Shown piece after piece: positions 1 to 5,566 of a stretch of DNA of 6,842 bases. A program made the position numbers and the translations under genes. The notes beneath the pieces are model-generated. The model saw only the letters and a list, made by a program, of their open reading frames with translations, made no database searches and had not been told where the DNA came from. Every line of letters begins with the position of its first letter. Position 1 is the stretch's first letter. The stretch covers positions 1 through 6,842 of the forward strand of contig CAZYTX010000080.1 of the NCBI GenBank assembly GCA_964650485.1, given 5' to 3'. This stretch comes from CAZYTX01 sp964650485. Lineage in GTDB: Bacteria; RBG-13-61-14; DATKZS01.

Positions 1-182
1 TTTGCCAAGGCCTTGAATCAATCCTCCTGATCCTTTTAATTCTTCGTGCCTTTGCTTAGCTTTGTGGTAAATTTTCCTGGTCCTGTTTTGGACAAGAGTG
101 ATTTTTCCTTCCTTTTTCTCCGCTTTCTATAAGCAGCCAGTGGTTCGCCTGTCTCCGGATCATTATAAAAACGGACTCTCAT
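1..182 (-). pseudogene. Small gene, apparently frameshifted, runs off left edge
   Basis: An ATG at 182 opens a 48-residue frame (MRVRFYNDPETGEPLAAYRK...) that ends at TAA 36-38. After about residue 19 this frame becomes a monotonous Lys/Arg/Ser/Thr run. From 126 down to 1 the -1 frame is open and looks more protein-like (KAEKKEGKITLVQ... then ...HEELKGSGGLIQGLGK), and it continues past the window edge. The simplest reading is one gene beginning at 182 and broken by a single-base indel near 126-100. It could also be a sequencing error, or a real 48-aa protein. No canonical A6G slippery heptamer is present, so programmed frameshifting is not favoured. A promoter-like TTGACA-17-TAACAT lies just upstream; the Shine-Dalgarno match (AAAGG close to the ATG) is poor. 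I do not recognise the family. Base composition is more AT-rich than the genes to the right, which fits an accessory region. Confidence 0.33.
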
Positions 183-215
183 TACCTTTATCAAGCCACT
201 GAGCTTACTATATTG

Positions 216-244
216 ATGTTAGTCAATGTCTGAAAAGCTGTCAA
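216..244 (-). promoter_or_regulatory. Predicted sigma70-type promoter for the small minus-strand gene
   Basis: On the minus strand, TTGACA (244-239, perfect -35) is followed after 17 bp by TAACAT (221-216, four of six matches to TATAAT). Transcription would start near 209, about 27 nt before the ATG at 182. A short inverted repeat, ATTGA/TCAAT (212-216 and 223-227), overlaps the -10 and could be an operator, but it is only 5 bp per arm. Confidence 0.4.
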
Positions 245-317
245 TTTAACAGAAGACCCTGCCATGGAAGGGCCACACCGCTGCAGAGGGCGCTCGTATT
301 CTATACTTGCAGCCGGC

Positions 318-345
318 TTGACCGTGGCCGGGGCCGTGCTATACT
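318..345 (+). promoter_or_regulatory. Predicted promoter for the small-protein/nucleotidyltransferase pair
   Basis: TTGACC (318-323, five of six matches to the -35 consensus) is followed after 16 bp by TATACT (340-345), preceded by TGC (337-339), which makes an extended -10. The expected start is near 352, giving a leader of about 50 nt before the ATG at 404. The spacer is GC-rich and repetitive (CCGTG at 322-326 and 334-338). CTATACT also occurs at 301-307, which may be a second -10 or half of a repeated site; I see no good -35 for it. Confidence 0.5.
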
Positions 346-403
346 ATTAGTGTATTGAAGGCGGCCTTTGGTGCGCGCCGCGCAAGAGGAGGGATTAAAG
401 CAA

Positions 404-613
404 ATGGCGGATGAACTGCCCCGCCTGGACAAGAGGCGCATAAGCGTCGCAAAGCTGGGCGAGGAGAGCGACGAGAAGAGCTACTGGCTCTCCCGCACTC
501 CCGGGGAGCGCTGGAAGGCGATCGAGGTCTGCCGGAGGATGGTCTATGGGGAAGCTAGAGCTACATCCAGACTTCAAAGAGTTATTGAAGTTGTTGAACT
601 TAAAAAGCGTTGA
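404..613 (+). CDS. Small antitoxin-like protein paired with a nucleotidyltransferase
   Basis: This is a 69-residue, highly charged protein. Its recognisable core is YWLSRTPGERWKAIEVCRR (27-45), followed by a C-terminal RLQRVIEVVE (56-65). From memory, small proteins with a YWLS.(T/S)P.ER core are commonly encoded directly upstream of DUF6036-type nucleotidyltransferases in environmental bacteria and archaea. The pair is usually regarded as a predicted toxin-antitoxin module, with the small protein as the likely antitoxin or partner. I see no DNA-binding domain. The ATG at 404 was chosen because AGGAGGG (387-393) lies about 10 nt upstream; a TTG at 368 would add 12 residues (VRAAQEEGLKQ-like) that look non-native. 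The last 23 codons overlap the next gene, so the two are translationally coupled. The antitoxin role is inferred from context and has not been shown. Confidence 0.7.
   Translation: MADELPRLDKRRISVAKLGEESDEKSYWLSRTPGERWKAIEVCRRMVYGEARATSRLQRVIEVVELKKR
534..538 (+). promoter_or_regulatory. Ribosome binding site inside the small gene, fixing the nucleotidyltransferase start
   Basis: GGAGG lies 7 nt before the ATG at 546. It sits inside the coding sequence of the upstream small protein and supports a real 68-nt gene overlap rather than a downstream start. Confidence 0.65.
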
Positions 614-989
614 GTACCTGGTGTTCGGCGGTTATGCCGTAGGGTATTACAGCCGGCCCCGGGCCACCGCGGACCTGGACATCTGGATACGAGTGAGCGA
701 GGAGAACGCGGAGAAGACCGCGCTGGCCCTACGGGACTTCGGCATGGAGGAGGCGGATGCGGACCTTTTCACGCGGAATGACATGATCATCCGCATGGGG
801 GTCCCTCCTGTGCGGATCGAGATAATTACCGGGGCCTCGGGCGTGGATTTCCGTGAGTGCTACTTGCGCAGAGAGGTCATAGACGCTTCCGGCATCCCCG
901 TGAACATGATTTCCCTTGAAGACCTGAAGGCCAATAAAAAGGCCTCGGGAAGGCACAAGGACCTGGAGGACCTGGAGAACCTGCCTTGA
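546..989 (+). CDS. Minimal nucleotidyltransferase, DUF6036/AbiEii-like (predicted toxin)
   Basis: This 147-residue protein is a single nucleotidyltransferase domain of the DNA polymerase beta fold. The G-G motif is at 28-29 (VFGGYAV). The metal-binding pair is D43 and D45 (ADLDIWI), and E92 (RIEIITG) is the probable third carboxylate. The C-terminal ISLEDLKANKKASGRHKDLEDL (122-143) is typical of the family: lysines and the G-R-x-K-D signature. All catalytic positions are present, so the enzyme should be active. Members of related families transfer NMP groups to RNA or protein targets; the target here is unknown. The start at 546 is supported by an internal GGAGG and by the normal N-terminal sequence (HPDFKELLKLLN). 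It is the second gene of a two-gene unit. It ends 38 bp from the convergent minus-strand operon, with no visible terminator between. Toxin function is inferred from its pairing with the upstream small gene. Confidence 0.82.
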   Translation: MGKLELHPDFKELLKLLNLKSVEYLVFGGYAVGYYSRPRATADLDIWIRVSEENAEKTALALRDFGMEEADADLFTRNDMIIRMGVPPVRIEIITGASGVDFRECYLRREVIDASGIPVNMISLEDLKANKKASGRHKDLEDLENLP

Positions 990-1027
990 AGAGACGCGCG
1001 GAACAAGATCATCACGCGTATGAGTAA

Positions 1028-1996
1028 TCAGTCCTCTCCCTCTTCTTGCCCGGCAATAGTCTCCAGGTAGCCTTTTGCTACGTCCTCGGGTTCCTCGATC
1101 TCAAGGAAGCGGGCGTATGTTATAAGCATTCCTTTCAGGAACACGGGCGCGGGCAGGTTCTCGCCATCCTCGTCCTCGATGGCCTGCAGGATAGGTCTTC
1201 GTATCTTGGTCACTGTCCACGCCCGGTCCAGGGTGAGTCCCTTGTAGAGCCTGGCCTGTCTGAAGAGCTCGCCGGTGGGGCCTGTGAGCTCGGGGTCCGG
1301 CTTTTTTGAAAGATGCTCCTTTTCCCGGTCCACGTCTTTCTCTTTTCCGCGGGAGACCTGCTCCGCTTCTATCCCTTGCATTGACGCGTCTTCCGCGGCT
1401 TTTTCATCGCCTTCAGCCATGGCCTTTTCAGCGGCGCTTGCAAACACCTGGAATTCCCGGTCAGGGGAGGCCGAGACCTCGTAGCCGCCGCTGCCCTCTT
1501 CCGTGTCTTTTGATGCCGGGGCGTCCGGGTCGTTTATGCCCTGCTCATTCATCCCCGCTCCCTCTTCTTCATTTCTTCTCTCTATGGCGTACTCCGCCAT
1601 CATGCGCATGGTTTCCTGGTCGTCGTATGCGTGGCAGACCTCTCCGCCGTCCTGGTCCACGTCACCCGATGCATGCTCCCGAGGCTCTTCGTCGTCCGCC
1701 TCAAAAGGCAGCGTCTCCTGTGCATGCCGGCGGTTCTCTGCCTCCCTGTTCCTCTCTGCCCGGCCCCGGTCGTAATCCTCTCTCGAGCCCGGGTCCATGA
1801 GGGTGTGGTAAGCCTCCTCCACCAGCCGCAGTATGTGAGCGCGCTCCTCGTTGGTGTAGAGCGAGTAGCTTGCCAGGGCCTCCTTGCCAAAGGCCTCCTT
1901 CATTCTCTGGTACCCCTCCTGTATCTCGCCGGTCTCTGCCCCCGGCGAGACGTCCAGCAACTGGTAGTAGTCAAGCTCCTCGAAACCAGGGATCAA
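1028..1996 (-). CDS. J-domain-like protein with C-terminal RodZ-type HTH (HTH_25)
   Basis: This is a 322-residue cytoplasmic protein with three parts. Residues 9-76 (DYYQLLDVSPGAETGEIQ... to ...EEAYHTLMDPGSREDYD) form a clear J-domain fold, but the HPD tripeptide needed to stimulate Hsp70 is absent; the loop reads FGKEALASYSLYT (36-48). Residues about 80-238 are a highly acidic, low-complexity linker that is probably disordered. Residues 240-311 are a helix-turn-helix of the HTH_25/RodZ type (GELFRQARLYKGLTLDRA... and LPAPVFLKGMLITYARFL). Unlike RodZ, there is no membrane segment afterwards. The start is TTG at 1996: it overlaps the TGA of the upstream ATPase gene and sits 5 nt after AGGAGG. 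An upstream in-frame ATG at 2116 would add 40 residues that are an out-of-frame reading of the ATPase gene. It is the third gene of the operon. The role is unknown; adaptor or DNA/protein-binding partner of the ATPase is an inference. Confidence 0.8.
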   Translation of the reverse strand: MIPGFEELDYYQLLDVSPGAETGEIQEGYQRMKEAFGKEALASYSLYTNEERAHILRLVEEAYHTLMDPGSREDYDRGRAERNREAENRRHAQETLPFEADDEEPREHASGDVDQDGGEVCHAYDDQETMRMMAEYAIERRNEEEGAGMNEQGINDPDAPASKDTEEGSGGYEVSASPDREFQVFASAAEKAMAEGDEKAAEDASMQGIEAEQVSRGKEKDVDREKEHLSKKPDPELTGPTGELFRQARLYKGLTLDRAWTVTKIRRPILQAIEDEDGENLPAPVFLKGMLITYARFLEIEEPEDVAKGYLETIAGQEEGED

Positions 1997-2895
1997 AGCG
2001 GCCTCCTGGAGAGCGACACCAGGTTCTCGGTGATCTGCCTGATGGCCCGGCTGGGCCTGGAGTAGGGGTAGGCGACCACCACCGGCCGGCGGGCGCGCAC
2101 GGCCTCCCATACGCATTCGTCATAGTCAACCGCGCCCAGGAAAGGGGCCACGATCCCGAAGTGCCTCTTTATCACCAGCCGGGTCATGTGCCCGAGCTCC
2201 CTGTCCTTGTCCGAGCGGGCCTGGTTTATGACCAGGGCCGGCTGGAAGCACTCCATGCTTTTCCTGATCTTTTTTGACCAGCCGTGGTCCAGGGTCTCGA
2301 GCTCTTTTAAGAACTTTACCGGTGAGTCGGTGGAATGCACCGGCCCGGGCGGCATGTGCCTTAAGAGCTCTTTGAACCCCGGTATCTTCGCCACCTGATG
2401 GAAGTAGATCATCTTGAGCAGTCGAAAGGCGTTCTCCATGCAGGTGGGCTCGGGAGTGACGAGCAAGGCGCCGGCGTGGGCCCCGGAGAAGAGCTCGACC
2501 TGGGAGAGGCCCGCCCCCGCGGGCAGGTCGAGCACCACCACGTCCGCATCCATTTGTGGCAGCTCGCGCATGATGCGCCTCTTCTGCTGGTAACGCAGGT
2601 AGGACCCCTTTTCCGGCTCCATCACCCCTGCCAGCAGCCTCAGGTTACTGATGCCGGTCTGCACCGCGCACTCATCGAGCGAGTCCTTCCTGCGCTCGAT
2701 GAAATCTGAAAGTCCGGCCTCGGGCCTTTCCATTCCCAGCATGGTGTGGAGGTTGGGGCTTTGGAAGTCGAGGTCAGCCAAGACAGCCCGGAAGCCCAGC
2801 TCGGCCAGGTGTGCGGCCATGCCGGCCGCGAGCACACTGTTGCCGGCCCCCCCTTTCCCGCCGGCTATGGCCCACACCTTTTTATTCAGCTCCAC
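1993..2895 (-). CDS. MinD/ParA-family P-loop ATPase with altered Walker A
   Basis: This 300-residue protein belongs to the deviant-Walker-A (SIMIBI) ATPases, related to MinD, ParA and FlhG/FleN. The P-loop is AGGKGGAGNS (11-20). The signature lysine K14 is present, but the usual GK(S/T) lysine is Asn19 (codon AAC, 2841-2839). Switch I is LADLDFQSPNLHTMLG (39-54) and Walker B is VVVLDLPAG (119-127, D123). The LLVTPEPTCMENAFRLLK block (144-161) is typical of the subgroup found in Desulfobacterota. No C-terminal amphipathic MinD-type membrane helix is obvious; the C-terminus is arginine-rich. The start is GTG at 2895, 7 nt after GGAGG, a Shine-Dalgarno formed by the last codons of the upstream acylase. 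Only 3 nt separate the genes, and the stop overlaps the J/HTH gene by 4 nt, so tight co-translation is expected. Loss of the P-loop lysine would be expected to weaken ATP hydrolysis, unless it is a sequence error. The cellular process is unknown. Confidence 0.85.
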   Translation of the reverse strand: MELNKKVWAIAGGKGGAGNSVLAAGMAAHLAELGFRAVLADLDFQSPNLHTMLGMERPEAGLSDFIERRKDSLDECAVQTGISNLRLLAGVMEPEKGSYLRYQQKRRIMRELPQMDADVVVLDLPAGAGLSQVELFSGAHAGALLVTPEPTCMENAFRLLKMIYFHQVAKIPGFKELLRHMPPGPVHSTDSPVKFLKELETLDHGWSKKIRKSMECFQPALVINQARSDKDRELGHMTRLVIKRHFGIVAPFLGAVDYDECVWEAVRARRPVVVAYPYSRPSRAIRQITENLVSLSRRPL

Positions 2896-2898
2896 TAT

Positions 2899-5424
2899 TT
2901 ATCCTCCGAGGTGGCCCGCGGGCACGAGCTGCAGCCTGGACTCCTCCGCTTCCTGCAGGGCCTGCATGGACATGGGCATGGGGTGGGGGTTCCCGTTCTT
3001 CCACAGCTCGACCTGGTCCGCGTAATGAGAGGAGAAGGGCTGGCCCGATTGTCCGCCCGGGAAGCAGAGGGTGGCATTGTCAAGGTCACCGAAGTCCACC
3101 ACGTGCCGCATGCTGGGGCCCACCTTGATCTTGTAGTCGCCGCCCAGCGGGTAAGCGCCCTTGTTCACGGTGTTGCGGCCGCCGGCAAGGGACAGGGGGG
3201 GGCGGTTTATGCGGAACAAGTTTGCCACCGTCCTGAGCTCCTCGGCCTCCCCCAGTGGATGGGTAAGATGAAGCCTGTGCAGGTCCCCCCATTCCCAGGT
3301 GCTCATGCGCTCGCCCTTGAGTTCGGACAAAGCCCGCACCGCTTCCTTGAGGGCCCGGTGCACCACGTCCTCGCGGGTCTCGACCTCATCGGTGCGCCGG
3401 TCGTCGAAAAGCACGGAGCCGCCTATCTCCAGGATGTTGTCGAACGCGTTCTCCGCGGGCTGGATGCTCTTCAGTCTATGGAAGAGCTCCTCTGACATCT
3501 CGTCCTCGTAGGTGAGCCGGAAAGCCTGCCAGTATGCCTCTGCGAATATAGCGGGGGCCGCGCCAGCGGCCTCCATGCGGCAGTCCCACCCTTCGAGCTG
3601 CCTCCACACCCTGTCCAGCTCGGGGTCCTGCGAGCGCTTCTTCTCAAGCGTCTCCAGGAACACGGGCAAGAGCCTCCTCGCCCTCATGGAGACCACGTCC
3701 ATTTGCATGCGGGTCATGTCGGCCCCGGTCAGCTTCTCGCCCCTTGCCTCTTCGAGCATGGCCATCACCCTCATGGCCCTGTACGGCGGGTCGTAGTTCC
3801 ATGATATGACGTATGGGGCCAGGTGGTTGGGCATGACCCTGTTGTTGGCGGCGGCGATGTAATGCGACTTCGGGTTCTTCACCTGGGGGACCTCTTCCAG
3901 GGACGCGAACCCTTCCCAGTCGTAGCCGCCCTGGCCGGGCGCGGGAAAGGTCCCCTCGTGCGAAGGCCGCACGGGGAAGAGCCCCGCGGCGATGTAGCCG
4001 ATGTTGCCGTCCATGTCGGCGTAGAGCCAGTTCTGAATGGGGCAGCCGAGCTTGTGTATGCCCTCCCTGAAGGACTCCCAGTCCTTTGACCGGGCCACCT
4101 GGAGCAGGGCCCCCACCTGGTCGGTGAACTCGTACCCTGTCCAGCAAAGCGCCAGGGCCCGGTCGGTGTGCAGCGGCGGGTCGAGCACGTCGTTTATAAC
4201 CGGCCCGTGCGCTCCCACCCGTACCTTTATGGGCTCGTACGAGTGCCCCTCCCCGCTCCTTAGCTTTATCTTTTCCTGGATCACCTGGAAGGGGCGCCAC
4301 TCTCCGCGGGTCATGTAATGGTCCGGGTTTTCCGGGTCCACCCTCTCGATAAAAAGGTCGTCCATGTCCGCCTGGGTGGTGGTGGCGGCCCATGCTATGT
4401 GCTTTGTATGCCCGAGGACCACCAAAGGTATGCCCGGGAAGGTGACGCCGGAGACGTCCAGGCCGGCGCCGGCCAGGTGCAGCTCGTACCATATGGACGG
4501 CAGTGTCAGCTCCAGGTGGGGGTCGTTGGCCAGGATGGGCTTTCCGGACCTTGACATGGCGCCGTCAACCACCCACGAGTTGGATGCGGAGGCGGTGGAG
4601 CTTATGAAACCGCGCAGGCACTCATCCGCCCGGAAGAGCTCGGCCAGTCTTTCGGGGCCGAGCGCGGCTCTTTCGGCTTTTTCCTTGCCGATGTCCCGGT
4701 CCCTCATACTTCCCAGAGTTGTGCCGGGCCACTCCGCCGGGGGTATGATGTATGGGCCCTTGGAGCTGTAGGGGGGCATGATCTCGAAGGCCTTTTCCTT
4801 TCCCCGCTCCTCGGAAAGGCCCAGCCTCAAGAGCTCGGTGTGCCAGTCGCTTGTAAGGCCCCACCCGATGTAGAGCGCGATGGAGAGGGTGTCCTCGGGC
4901 TTCCAGGGGTCGAACCCTCCGGGCAGGGCACTGTACTCGATCGGCAGGTTGACCTTCCTCCGCTCCGCGTACGCGTTCACGCCCCGGGTGAAGGCCTCGA
5001 CAACGGACCTCGATTCCGGGGGGATGCGCTCCAGGTTTTCCCGGGCCTGGCGATGGAACCCCACCACCCGGGCCAGCCGGTCCGAGCCTAGCGCGCCCCG
5101 GCCCACCCACTCGGACAGCCTGCCCTGGCACACGCGCCTCAACAGGTCCATCTGGAAAAGACGGTCCTGGGCCTGTACGAACCCGGAGGCGAAGAACAGG
5201 TCGTGCCGGGTCTTTGCATAGATGTGCGGCACGCCCCACTTGTCGCGTATCACCAGGGCCGGCTGCGCAAGGCCCTCCAGCACCAGTTCGCCCCGCACCT
5301 GGGGCATGGACTTGTGGGTGAAGATGTAGAAGCCGGGCGCCAACAGTACGATAGCCACCAGCAGGAGCACCAGCAGGGTCACGGTTATGCCCCGGTAGAT
5401 GCGCATGGTCACCTGGTCAGGCAT
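2899..5424 (-). CDS. Membrane-anchored penicillin acylase family (S45) Ntn-hydrolase
   Basis: This 841-residue precursor is a full-length penicillin acylase family amidase, which hydrolyses amide bonds of N-acylated substrates in the periplasm. Residues 13-33 form one hydrophobic N-terminal segment, an anchor or uncleaved signal. The alpha region carries RDKWGVPHIYA (60-70) and GFVQAQDRLFQMD (81-93). Autocleavage is expected before Ser281 (ASA|SNSWVV), the catalytic N-terminal nucleophile of the beta subunit. His303 in NDPHL falls at beta-23, as in cephalosporin/aculeacin-type and acyl-homoserine-lactone acylases. AANNR (525-529) holds the likely oxyanion Asn, and QNWLYADMDGNIGYIAAG (464-481) and GQSGQPFSSHYADQ (791-804) are family hallmarks. 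The substrate cannot be read from sequence. Start: the ATG at 5424 has no Shine-Dalgarno; a second ATG at 5406, after CAGGTGACC, would remove six residues and is a fair alternative. It is the first gene of a three-gene operon. Confidence 0.93.
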   Translation of the reverse strand: MPDQVTMRIYRGITVTLLVLLLVAIVLLAPGFYIFTHKSMPQVRGELVLEGLAQPALVIRDKWGVPHIYAKTRHDLFFASGFVQAQDRLFQMDLLRRVCQGRLSEWVGRGALGSDRLARVVGFHRQARENLERIPPESRSVVEAFTRGVNAYAERRKVNLPIEYSALPGGFDPWKPEDTLSIALYIGWGLTSDWHTELLRLGLSEERGKEKAFEIMPPYSSKGPYIIPPAEWPGTTLGSMRDRDIGKEKAERAALGPERLAELFRADECLRGFISSTASASNSWVVDGAMSRSGKPILANDPHLELTLPSIWYELHLAGAGLDVSGVTFPGIPLVVLGHTKHIAWAATTTQADMDDLFIERVDPENPDHYMTRGEWRPFQVIQEKIKLRSGEGHSYEPIKVRVGAHGPVINDVLDPPLHTDRALALCWTGYEFTDQVGALLQVARSKDWESFREGIHKLGCPIQNWLYADMDGNIGYIAAGLFPVRPSHEGTFPAPGQGGYDWEGFASLEEVPQVKNPKSHYIAAANNRVMPNHLAPYVISWNYDPPYRAMRVMAMLEEARGEKLTGADMTRMQMDVVSMRARRLLPVFLETLEKKRSQDPELDRVWRQLEGWDCRMEAAGAAPAIFAEAYWQAFRLTYEDEMSEELFHRLKSIQPAENAFDNILEIGGSVLFDDRRTDEVETREDVVHRALKEAVRALSELKGERMSTWEWGDLHRLHLTHPLGEAEELRTVANLFRINRPPLSLAGGRNTVNKGAYPLGGDYKIKVGPSMRHVVDFGDLDNATLCFPGGQSGQPFSSHYADQVELWKNGNPHPMPMSMQALQEAEESRLQLVPAGHLGG

Positions 5425-5432
5425 TTCAGGGC

Positions 5433-5461
5433 ATTATAGCACGATAAGGCGGCAATGTTTA
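5433..5461 (-). promoter_or_regulatory. Extended -10 promoter of the acylase-ATPase-J/HTH operon
   Basis: On the minus strand, TGCTATAAT (5441-5433) is a perfect extended -10. A TAAACA hexamer (5461-5456, four of six matches to TTGACA) lies 17 bp upstream. Transcription should start near 5426, almost at the first ATG (5424). The mRNA would be leaderless for that start, or have an approximately 20-nt leader for the ATG at 5406. Confidence 0.55.
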
Positions 5462-5566
5462 CGCTTCTCCAGGTTTGAGGGTGAGGAGCGAGTTTTGAGT
5501 TGTTTGCTTTCGGGTTGGCGAGCTCTTTCTACTTGGCAGCCGGGCGCTTAGGGTCCCGGGTTTTCC

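Noticed and set aside
1009..1020. ACGCG/CGCGT inverted repeat in the convergent gap (about 993-1019) as a bidirectional terminator
   Set aside because: The arms are 5 bp separated by a long loop, with no T-tract on either side.
1306..1800. 164-codon plus-strand frame opposite the J/HTH gene
   Set aside because: The composition (Pro, Arg, Leu, Ser) is typical of antisense translation of an acidic low-complexity region; there is no Shine-Dalgarno or homology-like motif.
1997..2116. 40-residue N-terminal extension of the J/HTH protein from an ATG at 2116
   Set aside because: The extension is an out-of-frame reading of the ATPase C-terminus. The TTG at 1996 has AGGAGG at good spacing and begins immediately before the J-domain.
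2746..3495. Long plus-strand open frame opposite the acylase and ATPase genes
   Set aside because: It is antisense to two strongly supported genes, has no recognisable motifs and reflects GC-rich codon bias leaving the opposite strand open.
3644..4492. 282-codon minus-strand open frame inside the acylase gene
   Set aside because: It is an alternative frame of the acylase coding sequence, rich in Arg, Gly, Pro and His, with no family signature.
2899..5424. Specific call as an acyl-homoserine-lactone acylase (PvdQ/QuiP type)
   Set aside because: Ser281 and His303 fit that group, but the same residues occur across S45 acylases with different substrates, and no substrate-pocket residue can be judged without alignment.
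5540..5559. CCGGG/CCCGG hairpin after the racemase gene as a terminator
   Set aside because: The stem is only 5 bp with a 10-nt loop, and on the minus strand, the direction of transcription, no T-tract follows. A GTTTTCC follows only on the plus strand, where no gene leads into it.
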